64,000 nt of DNA, taken from NCBI GenBank assembly GCA_028023455.1, contig JAQFVV010000055.1:4122030-4186029 (forward strand), read 5' to 3'. Source of the stretch: Epiperipatus broadwayi (taxonomy: Eukaryota; Onychophora; Udeonychophora; Euonychophora; Peripatidae). The notes beneath the pieces are model-generated. The model made no database searches. It was not told the DNA's origin and was given only the letters and a program-made list of their open reading frames with translations. Both the position numbers and the translations under genes were made by a program. Below are positions 34,436 through 44,459 of this stretch, in pieces (position 1 is the stretch's first letter; each line of letters opens with the position of its first letter).

Positions 34436-36540
34436 ACATGTTAGTATTGATTTTTGCATACATTATAAATTGTAAATATAGATATGTATATATTTTAAAA
34501 AATAAACCATGAGAATGAGTATAGGAGATTATTAAGACATAGGTGATGTAAAATTGTATTTATGAAATGAAATGTTCATAAAGTAAAACAATTTATAATA
34601 TATATATATATTAAGAATTTATTTATAAAGAGTATAATAGAAAAAAGTCAAATAAGAGAATTTAAACTAATTATAATAATATTTATGTAGCCTGTGGATT
34701 TTTATTTCTTTTTTAAAAGAGAACTATTTGCAATCACTTTTAATGGAATCTGTAAAGATTCTATGGATTCATGAAATCCTTCAAGTATTGCTACACCTAT
34801 TATGAACAGTCATTAAATATATGATCATTGATTTAATCACTGCTGTATAAATGAGGGACTAATAAATTCTTTTTCTGAAGGACATACAAGGGAGTATTCA
34901 AAATAACCAGAATCAGTCTCTGGTTTGCATGCCTGTTGTAATATATGCTTCCGCTGTTAACATACTTCTTGTGGGAACTTTTCTGCATCAATCTGCCAAA
35001 TGACATAGCCATGTGAAATCATGGTAGTGTACAACATATTTTTTGTAAAGTATGTTTTGCATATTTGGTGATTTTTATAATGATTGAAATTTTCATCGGT
35101 ATGAAATTCTGTTTTTGTTTACAGAAAATGGCAGGGAAAACAATTGTATTGCTTGAAACAGATTACAAGCAAGTTGATCTCATAAAAACACAAATTTATG
35201 AATGGTTTAATTGAAATGTGAAATTCACTATTTTCCTAAAAAGCACTTTTGAGTGAAGTCGAAAGTCAAAACATTGTTTGATTTTTTTCTGACGCAAACG
35301 GGATTTTTCTCCCAGATTTAATTTGTAATGGTTAGGTATTTTATCTGCAATGTCTGAAACATTTACATGGTACAGTAGAATGTAAATGTCCTGTTTTGTG
35401 GCAAAGAGAAGGGTGCAAGCTTTACCCAGACAAAATGTCATCTTTCAAAGCCTTGAGTGTGAAACACTTTTTAATTAAATTCAGCATGACCCAGCTTATC
35501 TATCAGTCATATTTACTAGATCTTGCTTGCAATTTTTTTTAATTCTCCCGAATTAAAAAATGCCTCTTTTTTTTTTTTTGTGGACTTAAAAGTAGTAAAA
35601 AAAAAACAGATGTTAAAAGGCATCATTTTGCAAGTGTTCTCGGATATTTAGACCATTGTATTGCAACAAATGGATAGTAATTTGAAAGAGATTAAATTTA
35701 TAAAACTTAAAAATAAATTAACAGTTTTTAAATTTATAGAATTTAAAAATAAATTAACAGTTTTTTATTATAAAATTTAGGTTACTTTTGGGTATCCTCT
35801 CTTAACCACAATGTTCATGAGTGAATGCTAAATCTTTTAATAAGATTTTGAAAATGTCTTAAAAGTTAAATCTAGCTAGCCATGTTGTTGAATTTGGCAC
35901 ACAAAAAAATGTTTTAGTATTAGCATCGATTCATTTCTTTCTACTATAATTTTTTTGCTTTTCAAAGAGATTTTTTATTTTAATATCCAGAAAGGAAATT
36001 TTGTTCTGTCTTATTTCTAACTTAAGATATAGAATGAGAATTTCAATGGAATTTAATAAGGGTAACAGTTAAATCAATTTGTTAAACATCTTAATTTGAA
36101 GATAGCTTTATTAGTAACGGACATGTGGATGTTTAAAAAAAAGTGAGAGAAAACATAGAAGACTTTAGAGATATGGATGACTTTGACAGATTATAGATAT
36201 AAAATTGCTGAAAATACTTATGTGACAGAAAATTGAGAAAATTTGAAAAATGAAAGCAATATTGGATTGGGAATGTCCGTAAAAGATAAAATAATTTTAA
36301 TTTGATAAGGGAATTGTAAAGAGTGAGTCATGAGTTTTTGAAAAGATAGGAAAGCCTGAAGAAAGTTCTCGGATTTAATATTAGGTCATCTTTTTCACAG
36401 ATACATTGTAAACAAATTTAATTAAATTTGTATGATTATTATATATCATATATTTTTATGTTTTATTTACGTTGAAATTCCCAGAATGCTATTTTGTATA
36501 TAGATAACCTTCAGTGTTGTTAATAAATGTAAAAAATAAA
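34436..36540. other. No clear gene
   Basis: A piece near 34682-34800 resembles the repeat at 51.5-52.0 kb. At 35109-35127 a pyrimidine-rich tract plus ACAG precedes AAAATGG, which looks like a splice acceptor and start context, but the frame closes after 24 codons. An 81-codon minus-strand frame at 35196-35441 is unrecognised. A short tandem duplication (AAATTTATA…AATAAATTAACAGTTTTT) is at about 35693-35765. Confidence 0.35.
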
Positions 36541-36544
36541 AAAA

Positions 36545-36625
36545 AAACATTCTTTTCACTTTCCCAATGCTTTTTATTAAATTTGTAGCAATTTTGACTA
36601 TCTGGCAGTCTTCTTCAAGCTGAAT
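36545..36625 (-). repeat. Solo hammerhead-family arm, degraded
   Basis: The minus strand reads TTGAAGAAGACTGCCAGATA followed by GTCAAAATTG. This has the same layout as the palindrome arms at 45.6 and 57.7 kb (CTGATGA, GACTG/CAGTC stem, AAAAC) with core substitutions. Confidence 0.45.
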
Positions 36626-36859
36626 TCAGACAAAAGACTTCTGGGTTTTTTTTTCTTTTTGAAGAAATGTTATATCTTTAACTATAGCACTGTATTATCC
36701 AATTTTCATTCATTTTGCATTGCTTATATTTAAATTTTAAAAAAATCATTTCTTTGCCTTTATCATAATGCTTTTTATTCAATGCGGATATCAAACAATT
36801 ATGTTCATTTTTGATTTAAAACCATGTTTATAACTTGCATAACTGTTATAAATATAATC

Positions 36860-36950
36860 ATGCAAGTTGAAAGTGACAGAGCTTGACTACATTCCATGAA
36901 TCATGAGCTCCAGAGTCTGCCACTCTAGTACTGCCCTGACCCAGGCAAGA
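36860..36950 (-). mobile_element. tRNA-derived SINE fragment
   Basis: The minus strand contains GCAGTACTAGAGTGGCAGAC then TCTGGAGCTC, the A-box and anticodon-arm part of the local SINE family. Confidence 0.5.
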
Positions 36951-37075
36951 TATAGGATCTGTTCATGGGGATCAATGCATTTTAAGTATATTTATGGGTT
37001 TAACATAAAGTGAAGTTCCAATCCTGATGCTGATTTTTATTGCAAAGCGATTGCTGTCAGACTTTTTATTATCGT

Positions 37076-37257
37076 GTTTAGTAATAAATCAGCAAAATAT
37101 TTTTTATGTCCGCAACTGAAAAGGTTTTATTATTTACATTTTAGATACAGCTGAGCTTGCTTTCAGTCACACCAAAAGCATGCTCAACTGTATCTAAAAA
37201 GGAAATAAAACCTTTTCAGTTGCAGACGTAAAAACGTTTGGCTAATTTATTACAAAC
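37076..37257. repeat. Foldback with 80-bp arms
   Basis: The left arm (37076-37158) and right arm (37171-37257) share GCAACTGAAAAGGTTTTATT and TTTAGATACAG in inverted orientation around a spacer of about 12 bp. No coding region. Confidence 0.85.
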
Positions 37258-37521
37258 AATAATGAAAAGGGAAATAAAAAATATTATTGTGTTTGTAATT
37301 ATTAAAATTTATTAAATTGTAATTTGTACAGTAAAAAAACAAGTGATTTGTTAACATTTTATTGATTCCCACATCAATAGGCAGAATTTGCCTTATAAGC
37401 AAAGGTGATAAGGCAACTACTATAGCCACTGAATTGGAAGATGGACTAAAATGAAACATCTATTACTTTGTTTGGTAGACTATTTTAAATAAATATTAAC
37501 GGTAATTTTAGTAATTTTAAA

Positions 37522-37655
37522 GCCCTGAATGGTTTAGTGTAGTAATATAACGGCAATCTTTGGAGCTCAAAATCCATGGATAGTAGCCCACAACTATCAT
37601 TTCCAATGTTGCAATTTTTTATGAACTTCAACAAAGGATTGACTTTTTTTTTTCT
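37522..37655 (+). mobile_element. tRNA-derived SINE
   Basis: CTGAATGGTTTAGTGTAGTA matches the A-box end of the SINE at 9475. The tail has ATGAACTTCAACAAAGG and a T-rich end. Confidence 0.6.
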
Positions 37656-37687
37656 ATTATAATAATTTTGGAAAGTGCATCTTTTAC

Positions 37688-37861
37688 GGCTTGTTTGATC
37701 AGGTTGGTGTTAAGAACACATAGATAGCAAGATGCATAAAGTTGCTGGGTAAACTTCATGTCCATCTATGTGATAAACTTTTAGATGGACATGAAGTTTA
37801 CCAGCATCGTAGTGCATCTAATTATCTAAGTGTTCTTATTACCATCCTGATCAAGCATGCC
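37688..37861. repeat. Foldback with 80-bp arms and 13-bp loop
   Basis: The left arm runs from GGCTTGTTTGATCAGG to TAAACTTCATGTCCATCTA. The right arm mirrors it to CCTGATCAAGCATGCC. The inner 24 bp of each arm differ by one G. An open frame from 37742 runs through the right arm and is not a recognised gene. Confidence 0.9.
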
Positions 37862-38049
37862 TTAAAATGTAATAAAATTATAGTTTGTGAAGTCTACTTT
37901 GCCATTCTTATGAATTTATTATCTAAACCGGAATTTTGTTCTCTACATGCCAAATCAGAAGCAGGTTATTTCTGTTCATTGTTTTACATACTGGACATGG
38001 TAATAAGGAAGTCGAATAAAATGGTAAGGATTGAAATAAGTAGATTTTC

Positions 38050-39000
38050 CAATAAAAAAAATTTTTTCCAGACTTTTAACATTATCGTTATATTATTAAT
38101 GCCTCTGTGAATATTGTTTATTTTGATCTATTCAAAGCATTTGATAATGTAGACCTTAGTTTCTCACCGAATTTCATTAAATGGATTGAATCTTTTATTA
38201 GGGAAAGAATAGTTTATGTGAACGTTACTAAGTATTTTCATTCATACTATGGTAATATGGGAATCCTAGCACCATTATTATTTAACATTTGCATAGATGA
38301 TTTGAGAGAAAATTTGGAACTTTTACAATTCTTTTATTATGCAGATGATTGTAAAATCTTTAATTGTATTAATACAATCATCGATTGCAATCTTTTACAC
38401 AACGATGTAAACAATTTTGTGGAATAATGTAAAAATAATGAAATGAATATTAATGTGAAAAAATATTCAACCATTTAGTTTTCCAAGAAATCTGAATTTT
38501 TAAACTTGTCTTTATTTTGAAGGCCATAAAATAAATTCAGTGGCTATCCATAAAGACCTCTGCATTTTATTTGCTGGCAATGGCTCTTTTCACCATCACT
38601 TCAAAGTAATGATAAAGTTTTTTAAATTATGAGTGTTATTCTAAGGCATGATAGACAATTTAATAACTTTACAAAGCACAAGTTATATCTTTCTTAGATT
38701 TTAATTATTTTGGAATATGGAAATGTTGTTTGGAATCCAAGTTCCAAATGGGATAGCTCAGAATTTAATTGGTATGTGATAAATGTTCTAAATATATTAC
38801 GTTAAATAACTATAATGTAATTCTCTCTGTTACAAGAAAAATCAGAGATTTTAAATTCTTATAAACTTGTCCCTCAAAAAATTAATCAACCAATAAAATT
38901 TCAAAGATTACTATTAATGTTTGTTTATTACTATTAATATTTGTTTATATAAAACATGCATCTCTAATTTATTTTATATTAATGTTCTCTATTGCATTAA
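38050..39000 (+). mobile_element. Jockey/CR1-like LINE RT fragment
   Basis: An uninterrupted stretch at 38107-38427 reads NIVYFDLFKAFDNVD (RT motif A), then LAPLLFNICIDDL (motif B region) and FYYADDCKIF (motif C, intact ADD), ending DVNNFVE. Further on, out of frame, NEMNINVKK near 38435 and ILIILEYGNVVWNPSSKWD near 38700-38755 match the thumb and C-terminal region of Jockey/CR1-type RTs. Endonuclease and 5' parts are missing. The catalytic block is intact for about 100 residues but part of a dead element. Confidence 0.78.
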
Positions 39001-39388
39001 AATCTTTTTTGTATTGTTTGTTTAATATTTATAATCAAGATTTTATTTATATTATAAAAAAATATAATATATAGACATACTGTATATACAATTTAATATA
39101 TACATGTTCATTTATAGTGGTGCTAATATATTTATAAAAACTATAATAAAACCACAAGTATTTTCAGTTAATTTCTTAACCTTCGTTAATTGAAACCATT
39201 TATAAAAGATTTGATTGAAATTGGTTATACGGTTAAACAAATTTATTGCATTTTATATTAATTTTAAAAAAAATATACTACTTTATAGGAGCTGAACACT
39301 AATGTTAAAAAATAGATTTCTGTTCCATATATGTCAAACACTTCCATATAAACACTCAAACTATTTTTTTTTAAAGTATATATAATAC

Positions 39389-39616
39389 ATGTTTAATGTA
39401 TCATTGTGTGTTCTACATAGTGATAATAGATTGATAAATAACCTTTCAATCAACAAAATAATATCAACTTCATTTATAGCTGAATCGAGATGTAGTCTTG
39501 AGAAAAGGTTAAAAGAGCTTCAATTGTTATATAAACGTATAAAAAATAAGAGTAGTAACAGCTTCTGCTATTTTCATCTTGAACTTGCTAAGATTCTTTA
39601 TGAGGAGAGAAACTAG
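39389..39616 (+). CDS. Unrecognised 75-codon open frame
   Basis: It starts MFNVSLCVLHSDNRLINNLS and has a Lys/Glu/Leu-rich C-terminal half (LEKRLKELQLLYKRIKN), which could form an amphipathic helix. No start context, partner gene or family is evident. It lies between LINE debris and a hammerhead-type insertion and is most likely TE debris or chance. Confidence 0.15.
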   Translation: MFNVSLCVLHSDNRLINNLSINKIISTSFIAESRCSLEKRLKELQLLYKRIKNKSSNSFCYFHLELAKILYEERN

Positions 39617-39709
39617 AATAAAAGGAAAGGAGGCAATAATTAATTGACAACAATTCGGGAATCATGGAATATGATTTTTAGCCGAGGAAAGTTATGAAAT
39701 TAACTGAAA

Positions 39710-39911
39710 AACAATTCAAAACATAGCAAAAGTCTCCATACAGTAGTGCCATCTTGTGCTAACAAGAGCAATCAATGGCTGCCAGTAGGTTTGTGCATAA
39801 AATCCCTATCTAGTGCCTACTCATCCAATATCCCCAGACTAGTTTCTGGCTTGTGGCTTTCATCAGTCAGGAGCCAGTATGAGATAGTGATCATGTGATG
39901 TTTAGTGGTTT
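39710..39911 (-). mobile_element. Hammerhead-bearing repeat, copy 2, with 13-bp TSD
   Basis: A 202-bp insertion bounded by an exact 13-bp direct repeat AAATTAACTGAAA (39697-39709 and 39912-39924). On the minus strand it carries the 150-bp block of copy 1, including CTGATGA (39860-39866) and GAAAC (39842-39846). Stem II is weakened (AAGC against GCCA). The GAGATAGTGATCATGTGATG motif is appended on the plus strand at the right end. The variable-length duplication indicates target-primed or similar retro-insertion rather than cut-and-paste. Confidence 0.8.
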
Positions 39912-39924
39912 AAATTAACTGAAA

Positions 39925-41309
39925 GTAGTTCTGTGATTTGTTGTAGTTTTATAAATATATTATCACCATTATAAGTCATTATTTTTATTACAATATTTAT
40001 TCCACAACGGACATTTTATTTTATATACGTAATTATGGCGCAATTCTGCGATTTTCATTTTTGTAAAATGCATTAAATTGAGAATTACAGATTTCGTTTC
40101 TTTACCCAGTGAAACAACAGAAATGTAAAGTAATGCATTGAATGAAATTGTGGAAAAGAATTACGTGTGCTTTTAAAAATTATAAAGGAATGAGTAAAAA
40201 TAGTATGTGGGGAAAAAATCAAATTTATTACTGGGTATTATCAACACTTTATTCTTAATTGTCTGTAATGCTCTTAAAATTTGCAAACATGTATTTATAA
40301 ATGGGAAGATTGGCTAACTTAACCAAAAGAGAGAGTTCTGCCACATTATAAAATCACACAGATCAGGGGTTTTGTTCTTAGATTAATACCAATAGAAAGA
40401 ATTTTAAATACATTTAACGTTTTTCAGTCCTATTTATTTCTCAAGAGAAGTGTTCTTTACTTTAAAAAATATTTTATCTTCATGTCTCTAAAATTGTGGC
40501 CATTATTTGCAAACAGTCAAGTTTTGCTTTCCAAAAAAATATAATACATTATTTGAAAAGAACACAGTTTCGATGCATGTAAGCGAATACAAGTGAAATT
40601 AACAAAGATAAGCTTTTTAATGTGATGAGAATACAAAATCGATTGGTGCATACTTGAATAAGAAGTGCAATTTAGGATTGAGTATTACTGAAAATGAATC
40701 CAAATAGAAGGAAATACGTACTGGTTGAGGGACTTCATGAAATGTATTTATATATTTAACCAGCGGGTACTTATAAAGCCATTAAATATCAAACTTTAGG
40801 AAAATACAATGGAGAAATCTTTCTATTAAATTGAGTTGAATATTCACTGAAGCAACCGAAAGATATTTGAATTTTTAAAATTTTAATAATGTAGAATATT
40901 TCAAGCAGAAACTTTAGCTTCCACGGAGAAAATATTTATATTTTGGGCCCAAAAAGAAATCAAGAATATAAAAGTACGCAAATTGTGAGACAAGCTTTTA
41001 GTTTAGTGATAAGCTTTTCGCGACGCGACAGGCATTTCTTTGGCTCAACATGTTCATCTGAAAAATATTTCCAATGTGAGAATGATGGTATGTAACATCC
41101 TTAGGCCTTTTTAAAACACAGATTTCATTTATAGCTTTAAAAAAAAAAAACTTCCTGTGGATTATTGAATTTTAGATAAGAATTATCATATTAGGCCATT
41201 ATTCTGTTTGATCCTCTTACTTTTACACTTATTATAATGTCAGTGCAATTTAAAAAATTTATTGAAGATTTTAAAAATTTGAATGAATTAACAAAATATT
41301 TTTACCTTG
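39925..41309. other. No gene recognised
   Basis: AT-rich. A locally CG-rich word, TTTTCGCGACGCGACAGG, is at about 41016-41033. Nothing else is interpretable. Confidence 0.45.
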
Positions 41310-41460
41310 GTTACCTTGCACAGTTTGGCATAGTTTGTAGAGCATCCGACTTGGAATTGAGAGGTCCCAATATCGATTCTTGGCACTTGCATATCTGGTG
41401 TTCGAACTTCTTATGAATTCCTGAGCAGTAATGTCACATGCCTTTTCTTTATTGGTTATT
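41310..41460 (+). mobile_element. tRNA-derived SINE
   Basis: GGCATAGTTTGTAGAGCATC (A box) then CGACTTGGAATTGAGAGGTC (anticodon-arm-like) and ATCGATTCTTGGC (B box), followed by GTTCGAACTTCTTATGAATT and CTGAGCAGTAATGTCAC. It is among the better preserved members of this SINE family here. Confidence 0.7.
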
Positions 41461-41539
41461 ATATGCAGTTACAAATTTTGCTTCAGCAGCATCTACGGAC
41501 AAATGAATATGGTCATTTCATCTACAAGAAAATAAATAT

Positions 41540-43880
41540 ATTGTAATCCATTATAGATGAATTTTGGAATGAGTAAATAGGCCAATGGTTGATTCTGCTA
41601 TAGAATATGATACACCATTATTCTCTCTCTATATTTTGCAATGCTAACTTGTTCTGCACAGTTTTCAATGACTTATTTGCTATTAGCTTTCTGTTATATT
41701 CTATCCTCAGCTATATCTTCCCAATCAAAATCATCTTTCTTTAGATTTCATTTTGAGATCATCTTTATAAAATAAATGGAGTCTGCCTCTTCAACAAAAA
41801 CCATTGTAAAATCCTTAATATGTGTTATAGTTCATTTCATAGATCCAGTCTAATGAAAATATGTGATTTTATATTGCAGATAGATTATTAATGCGAAATC
41901 CCTGGTTCCAGGGTTTTTTTAAATTTGAATTTTTATTGATTTCAGCGATTAGTCCTCCCGGTCTCATAAAAATTCAAACGCTAATGAAAATTTAAATAAA
42001 CATTAATTTTACTATGCATATTTCTGTGTGTGCATATATATAATAGATCAAATCACCCACCCTCCTCCTATATGTTTTTTTTTAACAACGCTACCTTGCA
42101 AATAAAGTCTGAATTTCAAATAGCATGACCATGAGGTTACCTCCTGATTATTTGCTGCAATGTTGTTAAGTATATTGGAATATAGACTTATTCAAACAAG
42201 GAGGTGAAATTTAAATTAGCAATGATGTTGAATTGCTCTTAAACAAACATGTTAGACTAACAATAAATTATTTTAATTTGGCAATCTTCTCAACATAAAC
42301 ATTTATAAGAAATAGACCCAGTGCATATTGCTAGCTGAGACTTCAAATACTGTATAAGACATTAAATCATTCCCCCAAATGTTATGCTTTTCAGCAATGC
42401 TACCTTGTGAATAAAGATTGCAAAGTTAAAATGATTAATGTATTAGTCTATCTTTGTATAAGTAAATTAAACATGTTTGTTTATGAGCAATTTAAGATCA
42501 TTAATAATTTAAATTTTACACTCCTTGTTTGAACAAATGTATATATTAATATACTTGACAACATTGCAGCAAACAATCAAAGGTAACCTCTTGGTCATGC
42601 TGTTTGAAATTCAGACTTTAGCTGAAAAAATATAATATTTGGAGGAGTGATTTGAAATTTTATATTTGAATTTTCAGCACTGAATCTTTCATATATATAT
42701 ATATATCATTAAAAACCAGTCAACATTTAGACAATATCAATAACAATCAACAATTTCAAACTATTGTCAAGGCAACCTCTTTTTAACAATAAAGGTGGCA
42801 TTATATAAATACTATTTATATACTGTGTACATTTATTATATCAATAATATATAATAGGCTCATTTTCAAGTCACCATAAAATGTTTACATAGCAGCAGTT
42901 AAGACAATAAATCAAAACAGTACTTTGTAATTTTGCCTGGATAAAAGAAATTGAATTAGAGGTGTTGGGTTAATGGTAATCTTATCTGTAATAGTTTCTT
43001 TAGTATAACATCTAGCAAGTTGTAAAATGTAGTCTTATGATTTTGCTATTATAGTTTTAGTATTTTACATAGCATTCTTAAATGTAATTTTTCTTATGTT
43101 TATATGTTATATCAGTAGAGAATACCCAAGTCTTGCTACCATACAATAAATTTAGTAAAGTAATAGCCTGTGCATATATCTAATTTTTAGTTGCTTTAGT
43201 TATTTCACTGTAATGAAGTTCCCTTTGTATTAACTGATTAAAAGCACCAGCAGTATATTGGAGTCTGTGTTTATAACCTCAACATGCAAGTCCACCTTTC
43301 TACTTAATAAACTTCCAAGATATTTAAATTATCTCGCATTCTCAAATTGACAAGCAATCGAGTTAAAAGTCACAGAATATTTTTTTTTTCATTACTGACA
43401 GATAAGAGATTTAAGTTTTTTTGAACATCAGTTAAATAATTACTAAATCAGTCTCTATTAATTGCATTCTATATATTAAGTATATTCTGTAAATCATCTT
43501 TTAGAATTTGCAAGAATAACAAAATCACAAGCATATTGTGAATCCAGAAGGCAAGAAGATGATGTCCTTGATTTTACTTTTAATTCATTCAAATTTAAAA
43601 TTCTACCATCAAATCTGTACTGAATCTCAGTATCTACTTTATGAAGTTGCCTATAAACCATTTCAAAAATCATTATTCAAATTGAAAGGGAAGTGGGATT
43701 AGTACATATCCTTGTTAAACATCAATTTTCATAGCAGATGCCTCAGATTTTCAACATATAATAGAAAATTTCTCATCCCATCTTGTAGGCACTTTATATT
43801 TTGACTTATCCAATGGTTATTTTAGAGTCCTTTAACAGTTTTCTTGTAAATTTTTACTTACTGGATCATATCTTATGAAA
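41540..43880 (-). mobile_element. LINE copy A, RT to C-terminus, interrupted
   Basis: The minus-strand translation recalls the widespread LINE type with a KQGCVLAPTLFS motif. The part after that motif (an NFKFE..KSKIKD stretch where relatives have FNLRRLQAKTK) is near 43580. The thumb region is at 43050-43350, and the C-terminal KDDLKMKSKER-like tail is at 41650-41790. It is broken throughout. The homologous text jumps from about 41885 to 42950, and the gap holds a foldback element. Copy B lies just upstream in the same orientation. Confidence 0.65.
42045..42660. mobile_element. Foldback element inside LINE copy A
   Basis: Inverted arms of about 200 bp (about 42045-42255 and 42465-42660) share AAAGTCTGAATTTCAAA, GAGGTTACCT, TTTGCTGCAATGTTGT and AAACAAACATGTT. 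An extra direct copy of the terminal segment (AATCAYYC…GCTACCTTG…AATAAAG) sits near 42365-42425, so it is modular like the 16.4-kb foldback. Confidence 0.78.
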
Positions 43881-44229
43881 ATTGTTAACTTTTATAGAAA
43901 TTTCAAAAACAGTTTTTTTTTTTTTTTAATTTATTGTTTTAAATTGAAAATGAGTTATACGTTGTTTTTTTTAAAAAAATCTTGCTTTGGTGAACATTCC
44001 CAAGTTTAAATACAGACATAAGATTAATTTTAAATGTGTGTTTCCCAAAACTAGAAAAGTATTAAACCAACTCTGAACAAGAAAAATATTTTGTATTAAT
44101 TTGTCTATTGTATTGATCAGCAGTGGATAAATTAACTTGTTTTAAAAATCTGATTTTAAAAAATATGTTTTTACAACTTTTCATAATTCTCTTTCATTCA
44201 ACTCTTACCCTAGTGCAATAGTGGACTGG

Positions 44230-44360
44230 GAACACTTGACCTATGTGGATTTCTCATAGTGGTAGAGTGTTGTATTTCGAATTAAAGATGCCACAGTTGA
44301 TTCTCTGTTCAGTAACATATTTAATATTTAGCAATCACAAGCAAATATAGTCATTCCAAC
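44230..44360 (+). mobile_element. tRNA-derived SINE, degenerate
   Basis: ATAGTGGTAGAGTGTTGTAT is A-box-like and CAGTTGATTCTCTG is B-box-like. It lies between LINE copies A and B. Confidence 0.5.
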
Positions 44361-44459
44361 TCTAAGAGGAAAAAAGTGCTCTAGAAATGAGTTTTGCAAT
44401 GTCTATACAAACCTATCTGTGAACCACAAATATGTCCCCTTGTAGAACATGCTGGCCTA

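Noticed and set aside
35109-35190. Host exon after an acceptor-like tract
   Set aside because: The frame starting at the ATG closes after 24 codons and no donor is evident.
36545-36625. Active hammerhead at the solo arm
   Set aside because: The CTGATGA box is changed to TTGAAGA and the GAAA box to AAAA, so catalytic residues are lost.
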